Shown here in pieces: positions 33,701 to 40,458 of a stretch of DNA of 64,000 nt (the stretch's first letter is position 1; each line of letters opens with the position of its first letter). The notes under the pieces are model-generated. The model searched no databases. It was given only the letters and a program-made list of their open reading frames with translations, and was not told where the DNA came from. The stretch is from the NCBI RefSeq assembly GCF_024220585.1, contig NZ_JAMXKF010000010.1, positions 124,359 to 188,358 of the forward strand, in the 5' to 3' direction. The position numbers were made by a program, and so were the translations under genes. The DNA comes from Dyadobacter diqingensis. Lineage in GTDB: Bacteria > Bacteroidota > Bacteroidia > Cytophagales > Spirosomataceae.

Positions 33701-33841
33701 GGCGCTGGCAGTGTTTTCGGTACGTGTTTTAAATTTTCTGAGGTGGTGGGTAAAACTTTCACGCGCGTCAGGGTAATATTTGATAATGTAACTTTCGCCG
33801 CCATCGATGGCAAATAAGCGATCTAAATCAATTCTGGCCAT
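30767..33841 (-). CDS. Phage primase-helicase, 1024 aa
   Basis: The N-terminal 100 residues resemble a DnaG-type start (ASASLKKINGEWGVTDFG) but lack the four zinc ligands of CHC2. A Toprim-like segment follows at about 268-330 (LPEIIACSGGSDAINTAALG), with the usual catalytic Glu and DxD not evident. The C-terminal half is an SF3-like ATPase: Walker A NGGSGKS at about 716, Walker B MIIVDDCYEF at about 761, and an Arg-rich sensor near SESTQRRK. The protein should unwind and prime phage DNA at the origin. The primase half looks degenerate. Confidence 0.85.
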   Translation of the reverse strand: MARIDLDRLFAIDGGESYIIKYYPDARESFTHHLRKFKTRTENTASASLKKINGEWGVTDFGSEQKWRNAIMIAMLEEGWDYGQALRDVCAFYDYQDGAVNFAAKPRYEERPAKPDEQEGASTVVPKELTIIEIRTILTDNAWYNLGNTEESRKEKALSLFSLYHLKSLEYYTNVFQGKHLTTYSTDEYPIFYFDEGDFGKIYRPKAAHDKRFRYVGKKPAHFVHGLAQHQAFVKELKKDRYNAEAEPVNEEFQQSPEEVAKEIDRMNVKLPEIIACSGGSDAINTAALGYRVIWMNSESESLSGEDMSAILKIAEKIYNLPDIDKTGKQTGHALANKYLNLLTIWLPEKILRVDKETGKATAKDMRDYLKTHNKKDFERLMGTALPYRFWDSEYSYDDNGKMKMKFGRPLIQYKFNHVQAYNFLYMSGFARFKSERDKEGFFYVRVEGNVVRKIDAQEIKGYLHSFLKERWQYDDNVTQDLLNSMFSTNQLSISNLANLPLLDLDFQSSGPEHQYLFFPNCTWKVTKDGIDESKGINTNKYVWEDKVITYPVKDSNLPRIKKTDSMFKISRDPEGALDIEITNKDCMFFRFLINTARVHWRKELEDRQALWMTHDTPKKRETYIKDFALTEEETTRFFATRSIEEQDKYKEDHKFDIAGPLLTEQEKKEQKQHLLNRIYTIGYMMHRYKDPSRAWCVWAMDNKLSESLGDDAKSNGGSGKSLTGKVLKWIWRYNVSFSGRNPLLTKNPHIYDKVTRHTDMIIVDDCYEFLDFGFFYGDITGDMNPNPKQTQSYSIAFDESPKFWFDSNFGDRDFSESTQRRKLVTSFSDYYHENNGAYLETRQPTDDFDGKRLFYDFGPQDWNNLYNFLAWCLHFYLSCPEKVKPPMNNIQKRNLLSSMGNRFFEWAEVYFGVESKRLDKIISKRVAKDDYTNSEKIRDLSTQKFTDYCKKYAAYHGYEFNPAEYLNTQGRILREIDGVREEGIFFGTKKIDPEPAAAPGPGKPPVTNPTLFPGTPQDDEMPF

Positions 33842-33849
33842 TAATGATT

Positions 33850-34191
33850 CTAATAATAACGTGGGGAAAAAAGCATTTGAATGTTAGTGGCCATTTGATA
33901 AATCTCCTTTATCTCTGCACTTTGAAACTCTCCTTCATCGTCGTTTTCAGCCAGGATCGCGCAATAGTCCGTATTGTATTTCCGGATCAGTTTACATTCT
34001 TCAGGGGTCAGGCCAACAATATTATAGCTCCATGGAGAGCTGGACCGCCTCATAGCCCTGACTTTGGCAAAAAGGCCGTCGTGCACTTTATTTGACCGTG
34101 TCATACGAATTTCGGCGCTTCGTATCATAGTGTAAGTCATATTTAGCTGTGGGTACGTCAGCTGAACTGTTTTTATTTGAGAGTCTTGCAT
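33850..34191 (-). CDS. Hypothetical early protein, 113 aa
   Basis: The protein has a basic N-terminal half (SAEIRMTRSNKVHDGLFAKV) and an acidic helical C-terminus. It is encoded 8 bases before the primase-helicase gene. No family is recognised. Confidence 0.65.
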   Translation of the reverse strand: MQDSQIKTVQLTYPQLNMTYTMIRSAEIRMTRSNKVHDGLFAKVRAMRRSSSPWSYNIVGLTPEECKLIRKYNTDYCAILAENDDEGEFQSAEIKEIYQMATNIQMLFSPRYY

Positions 34192-34198
34192 AATGTTA

Positions 34199-34462
34199 TC
34201 AGAGTCTATAATCCTTAATCGCTTTGATCGATAATATTTCTTGTTGCAGGTTTGTTGCTGTCTGAAGGCCGATTGAAATCTCGTGATACATCAAATGATC
34301 ACTCACCAGCTGACCGCCCTCGCTTTTACAGGTTGATGTTCGCCAGGCTTCAAAAGCCTTGTGTTCGGCCTGGTCCATTATTTTTTTCCAGGCAATAAGA
34401 GTCTCAATGTCCCGGGGAAGCTGATCGCTTTTCCAGGCATTGACAATGTCATTTGCATTCAT
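34199..34462 (-). CDS. Hypothetical early protein, 87 aa
   Basis: An all-helical small protein with no recognised motif. It lies 7 bases from the following gene, in the operon head region before the replication gene. Confidence 0.65.
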   Translation of the reverse strand: MNANDIVNAWKSDQLPRDIETLIAWKKIMDQAEHKAFEAWRTSTCKSEGGQLVSDHLMYHEISIGLQTATNLQQEILSIKAIKDYRL

Positions 34463-34480
34463 TTGAGGAGTTGTTTTAGG

Positions 34481-34708
34481 TTACCGGGTGGACCGCCATT
34501 CGCCTTCGCGGATTATGTACCCGCAGTTAGTACATTGATGAACTTTGTAGTATTCGGCCCTACCATGCAGGATTTTGGCTTCTTGCAGCTTCTTGCACTT
34601 CGGGCACTTTATCTGATCGTTGTCAAAAGGAAGCTGCTCCGGATCCGGAACAACATAGGTTTCAAGCAAAGGCTTTTGAGTTGTAAAGGATGTCTTTTTC
34701 ATGCTCAT
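34481..34708 (-). CDS. Zinc-ribbon protein, 75 aa
   Basis: A four-Cys ribbon is visible as IKCPKCKK and HQCTNCGY. The N-terminal 30 residues are probably flexible. It is the third small zinc protein of the early operon. MKKTSF (third codon) is an alternative start. Confidence 0.7.
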   Translation of the reverse strand: MSMKKTSFTTQKPLLETYVVPDPEQLPFDNDQIKCPKCKKLQEAKILHGRAEYYKVHQCTNCGYIIREGEWRSTR

Positions 34709-34769
34709 GTCATTCTTGCTTTAAAAGTATCCCTGGTACATTGTGCCAGGGGACTATTGTAAACCCTCC

Positions 34770-35186
34770 TCATTGACCCTGGGGCGTTACTCCCGGAGTT
34801 TCTTTATTCATCCTGCTTTCCAAGATGTATGCTTCTACCTTCAATATCATATCAACTAAGGGGCCATGTGGGATCTGCATTCCAACTGCTCCGCCGAACT
34901 TTATGTGCGTAAATGCCTTGAAATCATTTTCCTCTCCTTGCCGTTGAACGTAAGCCAAAACTTCGGTATGTGGCGTGGAGAAGCGCCCGCTGCCGGAATT
35001 GTCTTGAAGTGTTGTACCGGTGTAGACATATAGATAATTATTAACCTTCAACCACCGATATCCGGTGTTCATGTATCCGAATCTTGCTCTGATTTGCTCT
35101 TCAATTGTCGGGTTAAATTCCGGCCCAACCATGCCATGCACAGGACCAGTACCAGGTACACGACTATCGCTATCATTATTTTCCAT
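34770..35186 (-). CDS. Hypothetical early protein, 138 aa
   Basis: The first 25 residues are polar and Pro/Gly-rich. A mixed domain follows with GYRWLKVNNYLYVYTGTTL. No family is recognised. Confidence 0.65.
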   Translation of the reverse strand: MENNDSDSRVPGTGPVHGMVGPEFNPTIEEQIRARFGYMNTGYRWLKVNNYLYVYTGTTLQDNSGSGRFSTPHTEVLAYVQRQGEENDFKAFTHIKFGGAVGMQIPHGPLVDMILKVEAYILESRMNKETPGVTPQGQ

Positions 35187-35216
35187 TTGGAGTCTTGATT
35201 AAAAGGTCAGTATCCG

Positions 35217-35387
35217 TTATCGTCTTGCTTTTCTGTTGGACTTGGCCACACTGAAGATGACCAGGCCGGCGATGACAATTAGAAGAGCTGTCGCAAAAAA
35301 TGATCTGTGCTCCCAGACATAATCAGTGGTGGCTTCGGCAAGCAAAACGGTTAAGAACACGTAGATAAAGGCTTTAAGGAATTTCAT
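35217..35387 (-). CDS. Tiny two-span membrane protein, 56 aa
   Basis: The frame starts MKFLKAFIYVFLTVLLAE and has a second helix FFATALLIVIAGLVIFSVA, then a basic tail SNRKARR. The start overlaps the preceding stop as ATGA, which supports it as a real, coupled gene. It is the second gene of the early operon. Confidence 0.68.
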   Translation of the reverse strand: MKFLKAFIYVFLTVLLAEATTDYVWEHRSFFATALLIVIAGLVIFSVAKSNRKARR

Positions 35388-35629
35388 GAGACAGGTTGTA
35401 GTTTGGGGTTTTCAAATAAATCTGCTGTGTCTGGTAATTCTTCAACAATTGCATCACGTATAAACTTTGGCAATTTGTGAGCTTCCGCATATGTAAGCAA
35501 TCCTTTCCATTGGCCTTGCGAAACTCCGAGCGCTCTCAATTTTAGCCTGAGCCGCAGCCGCTGCCATTCTTCCAGGGCGATCAATACTTTGCCCAGTGGC
35601 TTTCTTTCTTTGGTGCTGTCGATATTCAT
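35384..35629 (-). CDS. First gene of the early operon, hypothetical, 81 aa
   Basis: The protein is basic and helical (EWQRLRLRLKLRALGVSQ, then a helix-turn-helix-like GQWKGLLTYAEAHKLPKFIR). It could bind DNA. It starts about 60 bases after the -7 element of the early promoter. No family is recognised. Confidence 0.65.
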   Translation of the reverse strand: MNIDSTKERKPLGKVLIALEEWQRLRLRLKLRALGVSQGQWKGLLTYAEAHKLPKFIRDAIVEELPDTADLFENPKLQPVS

Positions 35630-35682
35630 TTCAGTGGGTTATAGACAGTTATTTGTTAATATTGCCTTTGATAAGTCATTAA

Positions 35683-35723
35683 TTACTTTTCAAATGTAAA
35701 ATATATTATTGGATTTTGTCAAA
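35683..35723 (-). promoter_or_regulatory. Early promoter with overlapping repressor operator
   Basis: On the minus strand TTTG (35723-35720), a 21-base spacer and TACATTTG (35698-35691) match the Bacteroidota promoter exactly. The plus-strand 14-mer TTACTTTTCAAATG (35683-35696) covers the -7 element and start region. The same 14-mer occurs as the right arm of the inverted repeat at the repressor promoter (37006-37019). This is a textbook arrangement for repressor control of an early operon; binding itself is inferred. Confidence 0.75.
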
Positions 35724-35777
35724 TAATATGTTTTATAATTTTCAATTATTTTTTAACTATTTAATTATCAGCACACT

Positions 35778-36200
35778 GTGGTAGAGAAAAAAACACCCTC
35801 AAAAACAGCTTTATGGAAAAAAGTTACAATTGGCTTAATAGCCTTACCAATTGCGACAGGTATTTTGTCAGCTATTTTCAATGGCCAGGAAAGTCCGAAA
35901 GATATCAAAGAGAAAGCGCGCCTGGATTCCATCCAGGCGGTGGCCGATTCAACAAAAACGATGTTAAGTAACATCAGGTACTTAGCAAAAAAATCTGTAA
36001 AGGATAACCTGAAAGATCCGGATAGTTTTGAGGAGATTGAACACGCGGAGTACAAGGTGACTAATCCAACGCCTCTGGCCTATTACCAGGCGAAAATAAA
36101 GTATCGGGCAAAAAACTCATTTGGAGGATATGTTGTAGAAAGCAAGTGCTTCAATTTCCTGAAAAACGGAGTAGTAACCGAAAATTACGATTGTGAATAA
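35778..36200 (+). CDS. Membrane-anchored hypothetical protein, 140 aa
   Basis: The frame starts at GTG (35778). A basic N-terminus (KKTPSKTALWKK) is followed by a membrane helix (VTIGLIALPIATGILSAIF), then a soluble helical and beta domain with DNLKDPDSFEEIEHAEY, likely facing outward. It sits between the early promoter and the repressor on the lysogenic strand. Membrane-anchored proteins in this place are often superinfection-exclusion factors. The function is inferred. Confidence 0.65.
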   Translation: MVEKKTPSKTALWKKVTIGLIALPIATGILSAIFNGQESPKDIKEKARLDSIQAVADSTKTMLSNIRYLAKKSVKDNLKDPDSFEEIEHAEYKVTNPTPLAYYQAKIKYRAKNSFGGYVVESKCFNFLKNGVVTENYDCE

Positions 36201-36281
36201 AGAGGAGAAGTTTCAAGCAAATAGAGTCATTGAAAAGCAATGTTTGGTACAGGATTGTAGGATACAGATTTTAAAAAAAAT

Positions 36282-36830
36282 ATGATAGAAGAAGGCGATT
36301 TAACGGAAAATTCTTTATTGTCAGATGACGAAGTTGCAGTAAAAGCAATGCGATTAGGATTAGAATGGCATTATCCAGGTCGAATCCGTATTCAGCAAAT
36401 CCTCGCAGAAAGTTTTATGTGCGACTGGAAAAGAAGGCAAATTGTTACTGATTTGATTGTCTATTATGGATTAGGCCAATTCGCAGATGCTGACAAAAGC
36501 GACTTATTAATAGGTGTAGAATCCATGATGGCTTTGAAAAGCGAAGATCCGATAGGGTACATCAAGCAATTGAACGATAAGAAAAAAAGGCCCATTGTAC
36601 AGGCCACAAATGCAATAGTAGGAAACAATAACTCTGGTATAATACAAGGTCAAGACTTACGCTTTCGGGACTCTAAAATAATAACAAGAGTAGAGCATAA
36701 AGCAGATAAAGTTACAGAGAACAATATCCAGAAATCTAAATTTGACATAAAAACAGTTTTTCAGTATTTAGCTTGGATAGCCGGAATTGCTGGGGCGATT
36801 TTAGCTTGGTACAAATTTTTCTCGGAGTAA
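36282..36830 (+). CDS. Hypothetical protein with C-terminal membrane helix, 182 aa
   Basis: Residues 15-85 are a helical domain (DDEVAVKAMRLGLEWHYP, then IQQILAESFMCDW). A short strand with ATNAIVGNNNSGIIQGQDL follows, then a polar stretch, and a membrane helix near the C-terminus (VFQYLAWIAGIAGAILAWY). A folded domain plus an Asn/Gly strand plus a membrane anchor recalls sensor or effector proteins of anti-phage systems, but no family is identified. It has its own terminator. Confidence 0.68.
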   Translation: MIEEGDLTENSLLSDDEVAVKAMRLGLEWHYPGRIRIQQILAESFMCDWKRRQIVTDLIVYYGLGQFADADKSDLLIGVESMMALKSEDPIGYIKQLNDKKKRPIVQATNAIVGNNNSGIIQGQDLRFRDSKIITRVEHKADKVTENNIQKSKFDIKTVFQYLAWIAGIAGAILAWYKFFSE

Positions 36831-36909
36831 ATTACGTTTAAACTTTGAATTAGATCGATAAGCTCTATTATTGAAAGTATTTCCATAAAGCGAATTTACC
36901 ATACATTTT

Positions 36910-36941
36910 CCCGCACTCCATTGTGTTTGCGGGATTTTTTT
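36910..36941 (+). terminator. Terminator after the 182-aa membrane gene
   Basis: CCCGCA (36910-36915) pairs with TGCGGG (36928-36933) around a 12-base loop, followed by ATTTTTTTA. Confidence 0.75.
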
Positions 36942-36973
36942 ATGCCAAGTGGTTTACATTTCGTGTAAACGGC

Positions 36974-37037
36974 ATTGACATTTACCTTTCAAATGTCAAT
37001 ATTTGCATTTGAAAAGTAAGAGATTACGTTATACTTG
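36974..37037 (+). promoter_or_regulatory. Repressor promoter with overlapping inverted operators
   Basis: Two nested inverted repeats are present. ATTGACATTT (36974-36983) pairs exactly with AAATGTCAAT (36991-37000). TTACCTTTCAAATG (36982-36995) pairs with CATTTGAAAAGTAA (37006-37019) at 13 of 14 positions. A promoter follows as TTTG (37008-37011), 18 bases, TATACTTG (37030-37037). The right operator arm covers the -33 element, implying that the repressor controls its own gene. Confidence 0.7.
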
Positions 37038-37075
37038 TAAAGAATAATATTTTAATAATTTAACCTTTTGTAGTT

Positions 37076-37489
37076 ATGAGCAAAAAACCAGTCGGATTAA
37101 TTATTAAGTCATTGATTGCAGAGAAGAATTTATCAGCTGAGCAAATGGCCAAATTAACTGGAAAGTCTAGGCAACAGGTCTACAACGACTTTAACAGGGT
37201 AGGGATGAAAGACGATGAAATTGAGAAATATACAAATGCATTGCAAATTGAAAAGCAAGTAGTGTATGATCTTCTTGAAAATAAAAGTGTGGAAGGTAAT
37301 GAATCCAATTATCTCCAGGAGCATTTAACTAACCTAGAAGAGCAGTTTAAACGTCTGCTAAATCAAATAGACGTTAAAGATCGGCAGATCGAAGGCTTAC
37401 AGAAGACCGTTGACGTTCTTTTGGGAAAGTCTGAGCCTGGCACCGATGAAGGCAAAGTGATGGAAATGTATAAATTTCGGGTAGCCTGA
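37076..37489 (+). CDS. Prophage repressor-like HTH protein
   Basis: The protein has 137 aa. An N-terminal helix-turn-helix reads LSAEQMAKLTGKSRQQVYND at about 19-38. A coiled coil follows (SNYLQEHLTNLEEQFKRLL to about 112) and would hold a dimer or higher oligomer. There is no LexA-type peptidase domain, so induction would not be by direct RecA-stimulated self-cleavage. The gene is transcribed away from the early operon, and operators matching one another lie at both promoters. It is the best candidate for the lysogeny repressor. Confidence 0.78.
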   Translation: MSKKPVGLIIKSLIAEKNLSAEQMAKLTGKSRQQVYNDFNRVGMKDDEIEKYTNALQIEKQVVYDLLENKSVEGNESNYLQEHLTNLEEQFKRLLNQIDVKDRQIEGLQKTVDVLLGKSEPGTDEGKVMEMYKFRVA

Positions 37490-37660
37490 AATTAAGCTCT
37501 ATCACTTTCGGTGGCAGGGACGGAAAGTTAAGCACTTTTCTAACCGGCAAGTTTATTAACTCGGTGGTTTAGAGGAGATTCAGGGGGATGTTGAAAATCA
37601 AAACCTGAATCCCATATTCTCCACATTAAGTCGTTCCTGTTATCAGGAGCGACTTTTTTG
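37490..37660 (+). other. Structured stretch after the repressor, ending in a strong terminator
   Basis: No reading frame of interest is present. GATTCAGG (37577-37584) pairs with CCTGAATC (37604-37611). Then AAGTCGTTCCTG (37628-37639) pairs with CAGGAGCGACTT (37644-37655) around TTAT and is followed by TTTTTG, a strong terminator. This may be the 3' untranslated region of the repressor, a small structured RNA or part of the attachment site. No tRNA or tmRNA fold could be made from it. Confidence 0.5.
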
Positions 37661-38224
37661 CTTTGCGGGACAACCGGCGGGACTCTTTTTGGATTCAATA
37701 GCCTTTATTCAACTATGGTTGTTGATTAGCAATACAGAATTCATATTTTGGAGAATATCGAAAAACAACCACGCAATCCGTCTTAAAAAAATTTGGCGCC
37801 ATTTGAAGATGGATACTTCTTCCCAAAACATTTTATAGGCCTCCACTTTGTGAGGAATTACCAACATCCCGCGGAGACGGTATACAAAATACTTATTGAT
37901 TGTCCGTTTCAAACATCATTTTCCCCACTTCAGTAAGTTTATCATCAATATACAATGTTTGGCCTACCGGCCTTGGCATCATAACGCTCAATGGATTCTT
38001 TCTTTACCGCTTCACTTTTGATTTACTTGATAAAAGAAAACATCAGAAATGAGCTTTTCAAGACCAACACGGAAGCGTAAATTCTGTTGTGATTCATGGC
38101 TGAAAAGTAGATCAATATTCCTTCAATGAGAAACCGGTTAAAATAAAAGTCGCGTAGTTTGTACTTATAATCTCCGAAGTGTTACAATTTTGCAGCAAAC
38201 ACACGGATAAATCAAGAGACTTAA
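37661..38224. other. Gene-poor boundary between prophage and chromosome, probable gene remnants
   Basis: A 67-codon minus-strand frame (37709-37912) has an unlikely composition. Just beyond it, minus-strand fragments in two frames (for example PVGQTLYIDDKLTEVGKMMF near 37920-37985, and KKESIERYDAKAGRP near 37975-38015) look protein-like but are broken by stops and frame changes. This fits a decayed gene at the integration junction. The last 100 bases before kup hold its leader. Confidence 0.4.
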
Positions 38225-40168
38225 ATGAGTATGGACAAACACAGCAAGAAGGCATCGGCCGCTGGACTTTTAGTGGCACTGGGTATTATTTATGGCGATA
38301 TTGGTACATCTCCATTGTATACGATGCAGGCAATCATTGGAAATGAAAGAATAACACCTGATCTGGTTTACGGGGCTGTATCCTGTATTTTCTGGACTTT
38401 ATCTCTTCAGACCAGCTTAAAATATGTAATATTGATTTTAAGGGCCGACAATAACGGTGAAGGCGGAATTCTTGCGCTATATACATTGATCAGAAAAAAC
38501 GCGAGATGGCTTATTGTTCCAGCCATTATTGGGGCCAGTACTTTGCTTGCGGACGGAATTATTACGCCACCGATGTCGGTATCGTCCGCTATTGAAGGTT
38601 TGAGGATTATTTATCCTGAAATTGATACAATGCCGATTGTCATCGGTATTATCACACTGCTATTCATCATTCAGATTTTTGGTACCATGCTTGTTGGCAG
38701 GGCATTTGGGCCGGTAATGACAGTCTGGTTTTTGATGCTTTTGGTCCTTGGACTTGCACAGATTGTTGATCATCCCGAAATTCTCAAAGCGTTAAATCCT
38801 TACTATGGTTTTAAATTGCTGGTTACCCAGCCGCAAGGATTCTGGCTTTTGGGTGCTGTTTTCCTTTGTACAACAGGAGCAGAGGCGCTATACTCAGATT
38901 TGGGACATTGCGGGATCGGAAACATCAGGACGAGCTGGATATTTGTTAAGTCGTGCCTGGTAATTAACTATTTTGGCCAGGGAGCCTGGCTGGCCGTACA
39001 TGCCGGGGAATTGCTTGACGGCCGTAAACCATTTTATGAGATCATGCCCGGATGGTGGCTGCTCGCAGGCATCAGTATAGCCACAATGGCCGCAGTCATT
39101 GCCAGTCAGGCATTAATCAGCGGCTCTTTCACCCTGATTTCAGAAGCGATCAGACTTAACCTTTGGCCGAAGGTCCGGTTGATTTATCCTAGCAATCAAA
39201 AAGGGCAGCTTTATGTACCGAGCCTAAACTGGCTGCTTTGGGCAGGCTGTATTGGTATTGTTTTATATTTTCAGGAATCGACGCGAATGGAGGCAGCTTA
39301 TGGACTTGCGATCACGCTGACCATGATCATGACGACGATTCTGTTTTCCTATTATTTATTCGTCAGTAAAGTAAACAAGATTGTGGTATTCTTGTTTTTT
39401 CTGGTTTACCTGGCCATTGAAATGTCTTTTCTGGCCGCTAACCTCTTGAAATTTTCACATGGAGGCTGGGTTACGCTATTGCTTGCTTTGGCGATAGCTG
39501 CTGTAATGGGTCTTTGGTTAAAAGCAAATTCGATCAAGCTTCGGTTAACCGAATTTGTAGATCTGAAAAGGCACATTTCCTCTTTGAAAGAGCTGAGCAA
39601 TGACATTAGTATACCCAAGTATGCTACGCACCTGATCTTTATGTCTAATGCGGTGAAGGAAGATGAAATTGAAAGCAAAATTATTTACTCCATCTTTCAG
39701 AAACGGCCCAAGCGTGCTGATATCTTTTGGTTTGTGCACGTTGAAACCACCAATGAACCTTACACGATGGACTATCATGTAAATGTTTTAGCTCCGGATG
39801 ACGTAATAAAAGTGACTTTCCGTTTGGGATTCAGGATCGAGCAGCGGATCAATCTTTTTTTAAGAAAGGTTGTTGAAGACATGGTGATAAATAATGAGGT
39901 GGATGTAACAAGTCGGTACGAATCGCTAAACCGGCAAAGCATTATGGGGGATTTTCGGTTTGTTGTACTCGAACGTTTTCTTTCCGTAGAAAATGATCTT
40001 CCATGGTTTGAAGAATTTGTAATGAAATTCTATTTCGGTATCAAAAGTGTTACCAATTCAGAAGCAAAATGGTTTGGGCTGGACAATAGCTCTGTAAAAA
40101 TTGAAAAAGTGCCTTTGGTCATTCGACACGGCAAAAATATCAGGATGCACAGAGTTTATGATAATTGA
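38225..40168 (+). CDS. kup: Low-affinity potassium transporter Kup
   Basis: The protein has 647 aa, the usual length of the KUP/HAK/KT family. It begins with the family signature ALGIIYGDIGTSPLYTMQ in the first membrane helix. GALYSDLGHCG-like AEALYSDLGHCGIGNIR and GQGAWL motifs follow, with about 12 membrane helices to residue 430 and a soluble C-terminal domain. It imports K+ with protons across the inner membrane. It stands alone, first chromosomal gene after the prophage, and no K+-related regulator is adjacent. Confidence 0.95.
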   Translation: MSMDKHSKKASAAGLLVALGIIYGDIGTSPLYTMQAIIGNERITPDLVYGAVSCIFWTLSLQTSLKYVILILRADNNGEGGILALYTLIRKNARWLIVPAIIGASTLLADGIITPPMSVSSAIEGLRIIYPEIDTMPIVIGIITLLFIIQIFGTMLVGRAFGPVMTVWFLMLLVLGLAQIVDHPEILKALNPYYGFKLLVTQPQGFWLLGAVFLCTTGAEALYSDLGHCGIGNIRTSWIFVKSCLVINYFGQGAWLAVHAGELLDGRKPFYEIMPGWWLLAGISIATMAAVIASQALISGSFTLISEAIRLNLWPKVRLIYPSNQKGQLYVPSLNWLLWAGCIGIVLYFQESTRMEAAYGLAITLTMIMTTILFSYYLFVSKVNKIVVFLFFLVYLAIEMSFLAANLLKFSHGGWVTLLLALAIAAVMGLWLKANSIKLRLTEFVDLKRHISSLKELSNDISIPKYATHLIFMSNAVKEDEIESKIIYSIFQKRPKRADIFWFVHVETTNEPYTMDYHVNVLAPDDVIKVTFRLGFRIEQRINLFLRKVVEDMVINNEVDVTSRYESLNRQSIMGDFRFVVLERFLSVENDLPWFEEFVMKFYFGIKSVTNSEAKWFGLDNSSVKIEKVPLVIRHGKNIRMHRVYDN

Positions 40169-40245
40169 AAAGTTTGAGGGGTAATGAGAGGGCAGGATGC
40201 TTATCAGCCTGTATCCAGAGTTGTAAACCTAAGAAAAGGTCGCTG

Positions 40246-40347
40246 TTATTGCGGCGTCAGCCAATCAACGAATGCATCCGCATTGTAAGTTTCGTCGGTT
40301 GGCTGATAGTTAAATTCATCAGGACTCTTGAAAATAATGTTCGGCAT
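40246..40347 (-). CDS. Candidate small protein, 33 aa
   Basis: A short minus-strand frame (MPNIIFKSPDEFNYQPTDE... ending DWLTPQ) lies in the gap after kup. It has a protein-like composition, and three stop codons in a row stand just upstream of its ATG. It may be a real short protein or the end of a lost gene. Nothing else supports it. Confidence 0.25.
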   Translation of the reverse strand: MPNIIFKSPDEFNYQPTDETYNADAFVDWLTPQ

Positions 40348-40387
40348 TAAGAAGAATTATCACTACTAGAATAGCTATTATTGTAGA

Positions 40388-40434
40388 CTTTATGTCATGA
40401 ATACTTGACATAAAGAAATGTTTACATATCTTTA
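40388..40434 (+). promoter_or_regulatory. Promoter with a palindromic operator for the membrane protein/XRE pair
   Basis: CTTTATGTCA (40388-40397) pairs exactly with TGACATAAAG (40406-40415) across 8 bases. The promoter is CTTG (40404-40407), 19 bases, TATCTTTA (40427-40434), one mismatch from TAnnTTTG. The right arm of the palindrome contains the -33 element, so binding would block initiation. The XRE protein of the operon is the likely ligand. Confidence 0.65.
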
Positions 40435-40458
40435 TAAGGAATTAAATCGTTAAAGATC

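Larger units (their letters stand above)
1..37660. mobile_element. Prophage (siphovirus-like), left end outside the window, right end near 37.5-37.7 kb
   Basis: Terminase, portal, tape measure, S49 head protease, scaffold, major capsid, primase-helicase and a repressor-like regulator form one continuous block. Almost all genes are on the minus strand in two long operons. The right boundary is inferred: past the repressor and its terminator (37655) the next clear gene is chromosomal kup. No integrase, excisionase with certainty, endolysin or holin is seen, and the block runs off base 1, so I cannot state att sites or whether it is intact. All large genes read through without frameshifts, which argues for a recent or functional element. 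A 1297-aa tape measure implies a long flexible tail. Confidence 0.93.

Noticed and set aside
37490..37660. tRNA or tmRNA 3' end as an attachment site
   Set aside because: The sequence CCTGAATCCCATATTCTCCA looked suggestive, but no T-arm with a 7-base loop or acceptor stem can be formed.
37709..37912. 67-codon minus-strand frame at the prophage border
   Set aside because: Aromatic- and Arg-rich composition without folding pattern, in a region that looks like decayed coding sequence; kept only as part of the boundary entry.
40165..40350. 61-codon plus-strand frame after kup
   Set aside because: Basic, Cys-containing composition with no support; the opposite strand has a slightly better small frame.
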